From DASQJL01 sp036380835 (GTDB taxonomy: Bacteria; Eisenbacteria; RBG-16-71-46; SZUA-252): 64,000 bases of DNA. Below the pieces are notes generated by a model. It had not been told where the DNA came from, did no database searches, and saw only the letters and a program-made list of their open reading frames with translations. Each line of letters starts with the position of its first letter. Positions within the stretch are counted from its first letter, which is position 1. The stretch lies in the NCBI GenBank assembly GCA_036380835.1, contig DASVDZ010000064.1:211611-275610 (forward strand). The letters are read 5' to 3'. Shown here piece after piece: positions 49,355-57,067 of this stretch. The position numbers and the translations under genes are program-made.

Positions 49355-50667
49355 CGAAGCACCTTCTTTCCGAAGAAGATTCCGCGCCGAATGGTTTCTT
49401 CCGCCTGCGGGGTCGGCGCCACCTTCCCCGTGAGCTTGGCGGCGAGGGCGATCATGTCCCGGGCGGCCGGAGCCTCCGGATCGTCCAGGCAGAGAGCCCG
49501 GCCGGCGTTCACCGACGCGAAGACGCGGCGGTAGTCGTTCTGGATCGTATGGAAGGGCCGGACCGCCATGGCCTCGGCCAGCTGATCGAGGGAGATGAAC
49601 CCGCGCGTTCCCGTCGAGCGGTTCACCACGAGCCGCACGCGGTCGGGGACGTCGGTGAAGTGGAGCCGCTCCAGCACCTCCATGGCGCGCCGCGCGGACC
49701 GGATGGAGGGGATGCTGAGCTCCGCGAGGAGCAGGATCGTCGTGCTCCGGTCGAGGATCTCGAGCGACACCTCGTCGAACGTGTGCGGCGCGTCCACGAT
49801 GACCACGTCGTGGGTCGCGGAGAGGGCGTCGAGCACGGCGCCGGCCTGGGCGGGCGTCATCGGCTCGTGCTGGCTCAGGTCGTCGGGCTGCGCCAGGACG
49901 TTGATGCCGCTCCCGTGGCGCAGCAGGTTCAGGTGCAGCGTGGTCGTGTCGATCCGCGGCGCACGCAACAGGTCGGACATCGACCGCTCGGCCTTGATCC
50001 CGAGGAGGTGCGCCGCGCTACCCGCCTGCGGGTCGAAGTCGGCCAGCACGGTCTCCAACCCCAGCTGCGCCTTCATGGCGACCGCCAGGTTCACCGCGAC
50101 CGTGGAAGTGCCGACCCCGCCCTTGGTGCTGAAAAGGGTCACGATCGAGCGCGCTCGGGATCCCGATGCGGAACGGGCGGCGCCGCTCCGCGAGACACGC
50201 TCGACCGCTTCCTGAAGGAGCGCCCGATCGAGCGGCTTCTTCAGGACCTCCTGCGCTCCCGCGCGAATGGCGCGAAGCAGGAGCTGCGGATCCAGGCTGT
50301 TGGACAGGAGGAAGAGGGCCGTATCGGGCTCGTCCTGCTTGAACTGGCCCGCGGCCGTGAGCGCTTCTTCGTACTGGATCGGCAGATCGAGGAGCACGAT
50401 TCGCGGCCGGCGCTGGCGCGCGAGCAGGAGCCCGCTCCGAAGCTCGGTCCGCTCGCCGACCACCTCGACACCCGGGAGTCCCAGGACCGCGGCGCGCGTG
50501 CCGCCGCGATTGGAATCGTCCTCGAGGATCAGGAGGACCGTCACGGCCTCCGGGCGGCCGGCGCCGTTCGCCGGCGCGTTGCCGCTCCCGTTCCCGTTCA
50601 CGTGTCCGTTCCCGTTCACGTGTCCGTTGCCGCCGTGTCCGTTCCGTTCGTTGTCGTCGGAGCGCAT
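49351..50667 (-). CDS. tadZ: TadZ/CpaE localisation ATPase with receiver-like domain
   Basis: A 438-residue MinD/ParA-type protein. Residues 1-37 are an Asn/Gly/His low-complexity head (NGHGGNGHVNGNGHVNGNGS). A receiver-like domain follows (VTVLLILEDDSNRGG to about residue 160), with Asp94 at the phosphoacceptor position (VLLDLP). The ATPase domain has the deviant Walker A KGGVGTS at residues 182-188. TadZ/CpaE proteins place the Tad machine at the cell pole. It overlaps tadA by 4 nt and lies 27 bp after the TadG-like gene. Confidence 0.92.
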   Translation of the reverse strand: MRSDDNERNGHGGNGHVNGNGHVNGNGSGNAPANGAGRPEAVTVLLILEDDSNRGGTRAAVLGLPGVEVVGERTELRSGLLLARQRRPRIVLLDLPIQYEEALTAAGQFKQDEPDTALFLLSNSLDPQLLLRAIRAGAQEVLKKPLDRALLQEAVERVSRSGAARSASGSRARSIVTLFSTKGGVGTSTVAVNLAVAMKAQLGLETVLADFDPQAGSAAHLLGIKAERSMSDLLRAPRIDTTTLHLNLLRHGSGINVLAQPDDLSQHEPMTPAQAGAVLDALSATHDVVIVDAPHTFDEVSLEILDRSTTILLLAELSIPSIRSARRAMEVLERLHFTDVPDRVRLVVNRSTGTRGFISLDQLAEAMAVRPFHTIQNDYRRVFASVNAGRALCLDDPEAPAARDMIALAAKLTGKVAPTPQAEETIRRGIFFGKKVLR

Positions 50668-50694
50668 TGCCGTCGCCTCCTCGCTCGGTCGCCG

Positions 50695-51735
50695 CTATTC
50701 GATGAGATGCACGCCGTAGACGCTGGTGCTGTCCGGCGGGACGTCGCCGGCATCTCCCGGCGCGATGTAGTCGATGAACTGGGCGTGAATTCCCTGCTTG
50801 TCGAGATCCTGCGGCTTGTCCTTAAGGAAGAACGCCGCGAACTTGAGGATCTGGACGGTCTTCTTACCGTTGACGTTGAAGTCCTTGATGATGGGGCAGA
50901 GGAAGACGCGCTGCCCGTTCCCTGTGTACTGCTCGTAGCAGATGCCCTGAGCGTGGTCCGTGTCCGCGTTCCAGCGGGCGTCCATTCCCTGGCGCACCGG
51001 ACCCACCTTGGCTCCGGGCTGCGTGTCGACTTCGACCAGGTCTCCGATCTTGAGACAGCAGTCCCATCCGTTGATGATGTAGTACTTGACCTCGGCGCCG
51101 CCGCCGCCTTGCGGAGGGGGCCCTTCGTCGCAGGTCGGGTAATCCAGGAGCTGGAAGTTTCCCTGCATCGAGTTCCCCACGCCGGTCTTGAGCGTGTAGA
51201 CGGAGTCGCAGTCCTTGGAGAAGTCCCCATAGGGCGGCATTTCCGGAGCGAAGGGCGCGAGGCCCTCGCAAACGCTCGTCAGGGGCGATGCCTCCGCGGT
51301 GGCGTTCGCGTGCACGCCGACGGAGGGGATCCCCAGCGTCTGCGCGAACTGGAGCAGCACCGGGTTGTCGTGCGCGGTATCGCGGTGCACGGTCACCCTC
51401 ACCTGCCGGTCCGCGGGGAACTCCACGTCGACCATCGGATCGATGATCACGGGAGTCTTCACCTGCTCGAGCGCCTTGTTCTGGGAGGCGGTCAACGCCG
51501 CCCGCACGCGGGCCGAATCCTGCACCGTCTCGCCGGTCAGCGGGTCGATGGCGCTCGCCCCGGCCAGCGCCGCGGCGTCGGCCGCGGCCTGGAGCTCCGT
51601 CTTCGCCGCCATGATCTTCCCCATGTCGATCGCAAGGCTCACGAACCAGAGCGAGACGAGGAGGAAGACGGCCACGTAGATGAGGGCGATACCCTCCTCG
51701 CCGTGGCGCGGCGCGCGATCGGTCGGGGCGATCAT
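50695..51735 (-). CDS. TadG-like pseudopilin/putative pilus-associated protein
   Basis: A 346-residue membrane protein. The N-terminus HGEEGIALIYVAVFLLVSLWFVSLAIDMGK has the Glu-Gly junction and single helix typical of TadG-type proteins (Flp/TadE/TadG_N), followed by AKTELQAAADAAALAGA, the TadG consensus. The large outer part (residues 60-346) is Cys-rich, with seven cysteines including a CC pair (GWDCCLKIG), suggesting disulfides. No von Willebrand A domain is seen, unlike classical TadG. It is in the operon between the secretin rcpA (4-bp gap) and tadZ. Confidence 0.8.
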   Translation of the reverse strand: MIAPTDRAPRHGEEGIALIYVAVFLLVSLWFVSLAIDMGKIMAAKTELQAAADAAALAGASAIDPLTGETVQDSARVRAALTASQNKALEQVKTPVIIDPMVDVEFPADRQVRVTVHRDTAHDNPVLLQFAQTLGIPSVGVHANATAEASPLTSVCEGLAPFAPEMPPYGDFSKDCDSVYTLKTGVGNSMQGNFQLLDYPTCDEGPPPQGGGGAEVKYYIINGWDCCLKIGDLVEVDTQPGAKVGPVRQGMDARWNADTDHAQGICYEQYTGNGQRVFLCPIIKDFNVNGKKTVQILKFAAFFLKDKPQDLDKQGIHAQFIDYIAPGDAGDVPPDSTSVYGVHLIE

Positions 51736-51739
51736 GTTC

Positions 51740-52933
51740 CTACTTGCCCTCCGTCCCGTTCGACGGGGACTTCGGGCCCTGCTCCGGCATATCGGTCGGG
51801 AGCGGCGGATAGGTCTTGGCCATCTCCGCAATCACGCTCGGGGAGACCACGATCAGGAGATCCCGGTCGATGTGGTCGGTCCGCTTGGTCTTGAAGAGAA
51901 GGCCGAGGAGTGGCACGGAGCCCAGAATCGGGACCTTCTTCACGCTCTTCAGGTCTTCGGTATGCTTCACGCCGCCGATGACGAGCACGTCGTTCGCGTT
52001 CATCTCGACGGTCGTCGAGACGCGCCGGGAGACGACGCCGGGGACCACGTACCCGTTCAGCTGCACCGCGCGGGAGTAGTCGGGCGCGCTCACCTCGGGC
52101 GACACGCGAAGCCGGATGCGGTTGCCGTCGAGCACGGTCGGCACGAAGCCGAGCCGGACGCCGAATTCCTTCCACTGGATGGTCACCGTGGTGCCGTTCT
52201 CGCCCGAGTTCGTCGCGATCGGGACCGGGAACTCGCCGCCGGCCAGGAACGCGGCGCTGTCGCCGCTCGAGGCGACCAGGTTGGGGCTTGCCAGCGTGCG
52301 CGCGGCGCCGCTCTGCTCGAGCGCGCGGAACGTCGTCATGAGGTTCGCGGTGCCGTCCGACTTGGTCCAGTTCGCGTAGCCGTCCGTGTTCGGCCCGACG
52401 AGGAGCGGGTTCGAGGGGGCCTCCACCTTGGTGACGAAGAGTCCGCCCGAGAGCGTCCCGTCGAGGTGCTGGACCGACTTCAGCATGCCGTTCCAGTCGA
52501 GGCCCGCTTCCTTGATCTTCTCTTGGTTCAACTCGGAGACCTTCACCTGGAGCAGGACCTGCTTCTGGCTGGTCTGATCCACGCAGGTCACGTCATACAA
52601 GGTGTAGTGGCCGCCCTTCTCCCACACGACGAGCGACGTCTTGCCCGCGCCCTTCCCGTTGACCACCACCGTCTTCTCGGAGCCGACCGCCGCGTCCGCC
52701 ACCTTCGCGTCCGCGATCGAGACCGTGCTCACTTCCTGCGGCATCTCGAGGACCACCGACTGCCCCAGACCCACCGTGAGCGGCTCCGCTTTGCCGGCCT
52801 GGGCCGCGGGAACCGCCAGGACGACGGGCGCGAGTGCCAGGGCCAACGTGGCGAGCGCCGTGCGGGCCCACCCGAGCCCCTTCAGTGCGACCATCGAACG
52901 AGACATGATCCGGCTCCTTGCGTTGGGGTTCAT
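51740..52933 (-). CDS. rcpA: Tad pilus secretin RcpA (CpaC)
   Basis: A 397-residue outer-membrane secretin. A signal peptide precedes the N-terminal pilus-assembly domain (AEPLTVGLGQSVVLEMPQEVST, VSIADAKVADAAVGSEKTVVV). A secretin domain occupies the C-terminal half (RTLASPNLVASSGDSAAFLAGGEFPVPI, EFGVRLGFVPTVLDGNRIRLRVSPEVS, LVIGGVKHTEDLKSVKKVPILGSVPLLGLLFK), the standard CpaC pattern. A second Met at 52906 is an alternative start. It overlaps rcpC by 4 nt. It should form the outer-membrane channel of the pilus. Confidence 0.94.
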   Translation of the reverse strand: MNPNARSRIMSRSMVALKGLGWARTALATLALALAPVVLAVPAAQAGKAEPLTVGLGQSVVLEMPQEVSTVSIADAKVADAAVGSEKTVVVNGKGAGKTSLVVWEKGGHYTLYDVTCVDQTSQKQVLLQVKVSELNQEKIKEAGLDWNGMLKSVQHLDGTLSGGLFVTKVEAPSNPLLVGPNTDGYANWTKSDGTANLMTTFRALEQSGAARTLASPNLVASSGDSAAFLAGGEFPVPIATNSGENGTTVTIQWKEFGVRLGFVPTVLDGNRIRLRVSPEVSAPDYSRAVQLNGYVVPGVVSRRVSTTVEMNANDVLVIGGVKHTEDLKSVKKVPILGSVPLLGLLFKTKRTDHIDRDLLIVVSPSVIAEMAKTYPPLPTDMPEQGPKSPSNGTEGK

Positions 52934-53811
52934 CGGAGGCTGTCCTGAGGCGCGTTCTGCTCGGTGACCTTCGCCTCACGGATGATGCGCACCGTCTCTT
53001 TGACCGGACGCGACGCGATCACGCGCTGCGGCTCGGGGGGCGGCGTCGTACGGGTCGTCGGGGCGTGGCGGGTCGAGCGGGCCGCCGTGGCGAGCCGCGC
53101 CGGCGCCTTGCCGTTCAGCATTTCCTGCGTGTCGAGCCCCGCGACCGTCGTCGTATCGGTGTCCTCGGGGTTCCGGAGCACGAGGTGGAGCTTGCCCTCG
53201 TGGAGCCCGAGCGCGAGCTTCTCCGCGCCCACGGGATCGACGAGGATCGTCACGGCCTGGACCGTGATCGGTTTGTTGTCCTGCTGGGCCGTCTTCTGGC
53301 CGGACGCCAGGACCTCGGCGTTCTGGAGGATCGTGCGCGTCGTCGCTTCCATGCTGGCGCCGCGATCGTCTACCGTGCAGAGCACGTCGACGCGGTCGCC
53401 CGGAAGGACGAAGCCGCTCACGCCCGAGACCTGATTGACCTCGAGGCTCGTGGCGCGAAGGCCGGGACGGACGAGCATCGAGAGGCCGCCGCCGCGGCTC
53501 GAGAGCTTGGTCGCGGTGACCGGCTCGCGAGCGGCCAGGAAGATCTTGCTGGTCTGGCCGGCGACCGAGTCGACGTCCGAGAAGGCGCCCGCCGGCACGC
53601 TCTCCTTCGGGTACTTGACCACGCGCAGCTGCGCGCGATCCAGCTTCGTCCCGAAGGTCAGGTCGGTGGCGGCCACGACCACGGGGACGAAGTGCTTGGA
53701 CGAGTTGCTCGCGACCTGCTGCGCCGTGGCCCGAAGGCCGAGGTAGCCGGCGAGTGCCGCGAGCACGCCCAGCACGAGGGCGATGGCGAGTACGGATTTC
53801 GAACGGGACAT
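52930..53811 (-). CDS. rcpC: Tad pilus assembly protein RcpC (CpaB)
   Basis: A 293-residue periplasmic protein anchored by an N-terminal helix (VLAIALVLGVLAALAGYLGL). A SAF-type domain follows (VPVVVAATDLTFGTKLDRAQLRVVKYPKESVPAGAFSDVDSV), then a second beta domain with LVRPGLRATSLEVNQVSGVSGFVLPGDRVDVL, the CpaB hallmark. The C-terminus after residue 215 is basic and Pro/Arg-rich. The ATG at 53811 has AGGAGG 7 nt upstream. It overlaps rcpA by 4 nt. It probably organises the outer part of the pilus channel. Confidence 0.92.
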   Translation of the reverse strand: MSRSKSVLAIALVLGVLAALAGYLGLRATAQQVASNSSKHFVPVVVAATDLTFGTKLDRAQLRVVKYPKESVPAGAFSDVDSVAGQTSKIFLAAREPVTATKLSSRGGGLSMLVRPGLRATSLEVNQVSGVSGFVLPGDRVDVLCTVDDRGASMEATTRTILQNAEVLASGQKTAQQDNKPITVQAVTILVDPVGAEKLALGLHEGKLHLVLRNPEDTDTTTVAGLDTQEMLNGKAPARLATAARSTRHAPTTRTTPPPEPQRVIASRPVKETVRIIREAKVTEQNAPQDSLR

Positions 53812-53836
53812 GGTGCGTTCCTCCTGTGAGTGCTTC

Positions 53837-54283
53837 CTAGCTACCGCTTTCAAACCGCATGACACACTGGCCGGACATCGAAATCGTGTTGCCGAACGTG
53901 CCCCCGAAGAGAGCGAAGACCCCGGGGGTGACGAAGCTGAAGGTCGTGTTCACGGTCACCGTGACCATCCGGGTCGGGTCCGGCCCGACCACGGTCACCG
54001 ACGTCGGGGCCAGCCCGGCGGCCGCGAGGACCGACGTCGCCCGAGCCGTCACCAGATCCGGATCGGGCGACGTGACCACCGCGATCCGGGCGCCTTCGCG
54101 CGCCGCCTGATCGAGCAGGCTCTTCGTATGGAAGGCGCGGCCGAAGTCGAGCATCCCCATCGCGAGGACGAGGAGGATCGGGAGCACGAACGCGGCTTCG
54201 ATCAGCGCCGCGCCGGCTTCGCGCCGGCCGCCGCGCGCGCGGAGCGCCTCGGCGCCCGCGGCATTCACGTGGCGCACGCTCAC
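53837..54283 (-). CDS. tadE: TadE-like minor pseudopilin
   Basis: A 148-residue protein. The start is a GTG at 54283, overlapping tadV as GTGA, with AGGAGG 6 nt upstream (54290-54295). The N-terminus has the TadE motif REAGAALIEAAFVLPILLVLAMGMLDFGRAF: a Gly before the mature sequence and a conserved Glu at +5, cleaved by the prepilin peptidase TadV. A periplasmic domain of about 100 residues follows (DQAAREGARIAVV), with a C-terminal Cys. It is likely a minor pilin of the Flp pilus. Confidence 0.88.
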   Translation of the reverse strand: MSVRHVNAAGAEALRARGGRREAGAALIEAAFVLPILLVLAMGMLDFGRAFHTKSLLDQAAREGARIAVVTSPDPDLVTARATSVLAAAGLAPTSVTVVGPDPTRMVTVTVNTTFSFVTPGVFALFGGTFGNTISMSGQCVMRFESGS

Positions 54284-54810
54284 GACACGCCTCCTAGATG
54301 AGGGATGAGAACGACGACCACCGTGGCGCACGCGATCGCGACGCCGAACGGGAGCCGAAGCGACGAAGGGCTGGGGGCGGTGAGCGGAGCGCCCGCCGCG
54401 CGAAAGGCCAGCCACCGCGCGACGTGGAGCGTGCGGCCGAGGACCTCGACCACGCGACCGAACCGGGCCGCGGTCAGGAGTCCGAGCAGGCCGCCCATCA
54501 GGAGCGCCACGAGGCCCGTCGTGAGGGCCATGGGGAAGGCGAGGAACGCGCCGACCGCCATCAGGAGCTTCACGTCTCCGGCGCCCGTGAATCGGAGCAG
54601 GTAGCCCGGGAGGAGGAGCACTCCCGCGGCCAGCGCGCCGCACGCCGAGAGGAGAAGGCCCTGCCCGGCCCCGTGGGCGCCGTGCAAGCACAGCGCCGCA
54701 ACGAGGGCCGGGATGGTCAGGCCATTGGGGATCCTGCGCGTGCGCAGGTCCCACCAACTCGCCACACAGCACAGGATCACCGCGCCGCCGGCCATCCAGT
54801 GTGGAGTCAT
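54280..54810 (-). CDS. tadV: Prepilin peptidase TadV (CpaA)
   Basis: A 176-residue membrane aspartyl protease of the A24 family. The two catalytic aspartates are Asp21 in WWDLRTRRIPN and Asp79 in FTGAGDVKLLMAVGAF, with five to six helices around them. It cleaves the Flp prepilin and the TadE-like pseudopilins. The ATG at 54810 lies 23 bp after the flp stop. The stop overlaps the tadE GTG by 4 nt. Confidence 0.93.
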   Translation of the reverse strand: MTPHWMAGGAVILCCVASWWDLRTRRIPNGLTIPALVAALCLHGAHGAGQGLLLSACGALAAGVLLLPGYLLRFTGAGDVKLLMAVGAFLAFPMALTTGLVALLMGGLLGLLTAARFGRVVEVLGRTLHVARWLAFRAAGAPLTAPSPSSLRLPFGVAIACATVVVVLIPHLGGVS

Positions 54811-54833
54811 GTTGGGTGTGCGTTGAACGGGGC

Positions 54834-55013
54834 TTACGCCGCGTTCAGAGCGTCCACACAACGCGTGTACGCGTCGATGACCGCCGTCTTCAGACCGAGC
54901 GGGTCGGCGATGATGACCGCCAACGCGATCGCGGCCACGAAAGCGGCCAGAAGACCGTACTCGATGAGATCCTCACCACGCTCGTCCTGGATGAAATTCT
55001 TGAAAGACACCAT
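54834..55013 (-). CDS. flp: Flp-type pilin
   Basis: A 59-residue prepilin. The leader MVSFKNFIQDERG ends at Gly13 and the mature protein starts EDLIEYGLLAAFVAAIALAVIIA, so the Flp consensus G/XXXXEY is exact. A short hydrophilic C-terminus ends in DALNAA with one Cys. The start has a GGGAGGG site. It is the first gene of the Tad operon, 23 bp before the prepilin peptidase gene, as is typical. No second flp copy is seen in the window. Confidence 0.93.
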   Translation of the reverse strand: MVSFKNFIQDERGEDLIEYGLLAAFVAAIALAVIIADPLGLKTAVIDAYTRCVDALNAA

Positions 55014-55398
55014 CTGATGCACCCTCCCACTGAAGTGCTGTGGTACTGCGATCGTCCGATCCGGCCCGATTTCTCTCGCATCGGTCTCTTCCGGAGCGGA
55101 CTGCCCACGACTCGCGCCCGTCGAATCACTTCCGCCGCGAAGTGCTGGGACCACGCGCACCACGATCACAGGGCAAGTTCCGGGCCGCCGCGCGAGCGCC
55201 TCCGCGAGGCGGGGTCAAGCGATGGACGGGGGCGACGTTGCGCTGTTCGCCTCGATCGGCCCCGCGCGGCGGCCGGAGCCTCGATGGGGCATTCCACGCA
55301 GAGGAACCTGGGAATTGTGCGCACCGGCGCGGCGGGATACGATGTGCGGATCGGGCTCGATCCGGCCAATTCCACGAAATCCTGAGACGGGAGCACGC
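55014..55398. other. Intergenic region between flp and the M20 peptidase
   Basis: This 385-bp stretch separates two divergent genes. It holds the promoter of the M20 peptidase (55315-55343) and must hold the promoter of the Tad operon on the other strand, for which I see no convincing -35/-10 pair. No small gene with a good ribosome-binding site and no RNA gene is visible. Confidence 0.5.
55315..55343 (+). promoter_or_regulatory. Promoter of the M20 peptidase gene
   Basis: TTGTGC (55315-55320) and TACGAT (55338-55343) are separated by 17 bp and lie 55 bp upstream of the ATG at 55399. A GGGAG ribosome-binding site is in the leader. Moderately good housekeeping promoter. Confidence 0.4.
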
Positions 55399-56793
55399 AT
55401 GAATCTCGACGCCGCATTCCGCTACATCGACCAGAACCGAGACCGCCTCCTGGGCGAGCTCGTCGAGTTCCTCCGCATTCCGAGCATCAGCGCGCATCCC
55501 GACCGGGATCCGGACGTCGCCGCGGCGCTCGATTTCGACAAGCGAAAGCTCGAGTCCCTCGGATTCCGGACGGAGGTCTGGCCGACGCGCTCGCACGCCG
55601 GCCTCTTCGCCGAACGGCTGGTCGGGCCCGACCTTCCCACCGTGCTCATCTACGGACACGTCGACGTGCAGCCGGTCGATCCGCTCGATCTCTGGACGAC
55701 CCCTCCGTTCACGCCCACGATCCGCGACGGGTACCTCTGGGCGCGGGGGGCCGACGACAACAAGGGGCAGCATTTCGCGCAGATCGCGGGGGTGGAGGCG
55801 GCCCTCCAGGGCGGCGGCGGGCTCCCGGTGAACGTGAAGTTCATCATCGAGGCCGACGAGGAGTACGACGGCGAAGCGATGGCGGACGAGCTGCCGAAAC
55901 ACCGGGAGAAGCTCGCCTGCGACGTCTTCGTCGTCTCCGACGCGAGCATGCCCGACATCGACCACCCCGCGATCACCACCGTGCTGCGCGGGATCACCGC
56001 GGCGGAGTTCACCGTCACGGGCGCGTCGGGCGACCGCCACTCCGGTGAGTGGGGCGGGATGCTCTACGAGCCCATCGACGTGGTGCGCTGGGCGCTGCAG
56101 CACCTGAAGGACTTCGAGACCGGGAAGGTGCTCGTGCCCGGGTTCTACGACGACGTCGTGATTCCCTCGGCCGAGGAGCGGAAGGCGCTCGAATCCTCCC
56201 CCTGGGACGACGACGCCAAGGCGAAGGAGATCGGCGTCTCGCGCCTCTTCCACGAGAAAGGGTTCACGCCGCGCGAGTCGGGGGTCATCCGGCCCACGCT
56301 CCAGGTGAACGGGATCTACGGCGGGTACACCGATCGCGGGTTCAAGACCGTGATCGGCAACAAGGCGACCGCCAAGGTGAGCATGCGGCTGGTCGCGAAC
56401 CAGAACCCGGAGAAGATCTACGGGCTCTTCGAGCGCTACGTGCGGGAGCTGATCGGGGACAAGGGAACGGTGGAGTTCAAGCGCTACGGAAACGGGCTCC
56501 CCTTCCGGGCCGACATTTCGAACCCGTACGTCCAGGCCGGGCTCCGCGCCCTCGAGGCGGGATTCGGGAAGCCGGCGATCACCTTCGGCATGGGGGGCTC
56601 CATCCCGATCGTGGCGCCCCTGGTCCAGGCCACCGGAGCCGCTTGTGTGCTGATCGGATTCGGGTTACCCGAGGACAACCTGCACGCGCCGAACGAGCGG
56701 TTCCGCCTCGACTGCTTCTTTGGGGGGGCCCGGACGGCGGCCGCCTACCTGGGCGAGGTGGCGGCCCGGACGAGGGTACCCGCAAAACGGTAG
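55399..56793 (+). CDS. M20 family metallopeptidase (CNDP-like dipeptidase)
   Basis: A 464-residue dinuclear zinc peptidase of the M20 family, of the carnosinase/CPG2-like dipeptidase type. Zinc ligands are in LIYGHVDVQPVDP (His), WARGADDNKGQ (bridging Asp), EADEEYDG (Glu and the catalytic Glu pair) and VVSDASM (Asp), and the last His is in LHAPNERFRL near the C-terminus. The lid/dimerisation domain lies between about residues 190 and 370. The substrate is probably a dipeptide. No signal peptide is seen, so the enzyme is cytoplasmic. The stop codon is followed by a promoter-like sequence and hairpins. Confidence 0.93.
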   Translation: MNLDAAFRYIDQNRDRLLGELVEFLRIPSISAHPDRDPDVAAALDFDKRKLESLGFRTEVWPTRSHAGLFAERLVGPDLPTVLIYGHVDVQPVDPLDLWTTPPFTPTIRDGYLWARGADDNKGQHFAQIAGVEAALQGGGGLPVNVKFIIEADEEYDGEAMADELPKHREKLACDVFVVSDASMPDIDHPAITTVLRGITAAEFTVTGASGDRHSGEWGGMLYEPIDVVRWALQHLKDFETGKVLVPGFYDDVVIPSAEERKALESSPWDDDAKAKEIGVSRLFHEKGFTPRESGVIRPTLQVNGIYGGYTDRGFKTVIGNKATAKVSMRLVANQNPEKIYGLFERYVRELIGDKGTVEFKRYGNGLPFRADISNPYVQAGLRALEAGFGKPAITFGMGGSIPIVAPLVQATGAACVLIGFGLPEDNLHAPNERFRLDCFFGGARTAAAYLGEVAARTRVPAKR

Positions 56794-56800
56794 AAACAAA

Positions 56801-56830
56801 TTGGTTGCCAGGGGCGGCATCGGGTATGCT
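56801..56830 (+). promoter_or_regulatory. Promoter ahead of the hairpin-rich noncoding region
   Basis: TTGGTT (56801-56806) and TATGCT (56825-56830) are separated by 18 bp, starting 8 nt after the M20 stop codon. No credible ORF follows; the transcript would enter the hairpin-rich segment at 56837-57040. Confidence 0.4.
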
Positions 56831-56836
56831 CTCGGG

Positions 56837-57040
56837 GAGTTGGGGCGCATCTAATTCAATGGAATGAGAAGGTGCGCCCAGTCGGCCACGGACGGCCTGG
56901 CTGGTAGTGCCCTCGTCAAGGAAGACGGGGCGCGTACGGCGGCGGGGTTCGGAGTTCGCGGTTCTCACCGGCACCCGACTCCTCCAAGCCGTGTCGGCGC
57001 GCCCCAGCCTTGCGTTCCGGTGCGGCGATCGAGCCGCACG
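56837..57040 (+). ncRNA. Candidate structured RNA (multi-hairpin, family unknown)
   Basis: A series of stem-loops follows the promoter at 56801-56830. Hairpin 1: GGGCGCA (56843-56849) with TGCGCCC (56873-56879), enclosing ATTC/GAAT. Hairpin 2: CCAG with CTGG (56878-56904), enclosing GGCC/GGCC. Hairpin 3: GGGGCGCG (56927-56934) with CGCGCCCC (56998-57005), enclosing ACGGC/GCCGT, GGAGT/ACTCC and CGGT/ACCG. Hairpin 4: GTGCGGC/GCCGCAC (57020-57039). Length (about 200 nt) and long-hairpin shape recall 6S-type RNAs, but I recognise no sequence signature of 6S, SRP, tmRNA or RNase P RNA. The short frames inside look non-coding. Structure is seen by eye; function is unknown. Confidence 0.3.
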
Positions 57041-57067
57041 CATCGCCCGCCGGACGAAGACCCCTGA

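Noticed and set aside
56837..57040. Naming the hairpin region 6S, SRP or RNase P RNA
   Set aside because: The size fits 6S, but I see none of the diagnostic conserved sequences (such as the SRP GGAAGCAGCC loop or RNase P core), so only a structured-RNA candidate is claimed.
56864..57067. A 67-codon frame between the M20 and LamG-like genes
   Set aside because: There is no ribosome-binding site, and the Arg/Pro/Ser-rich translation overlaps strong hairpins; it looks non-coding.
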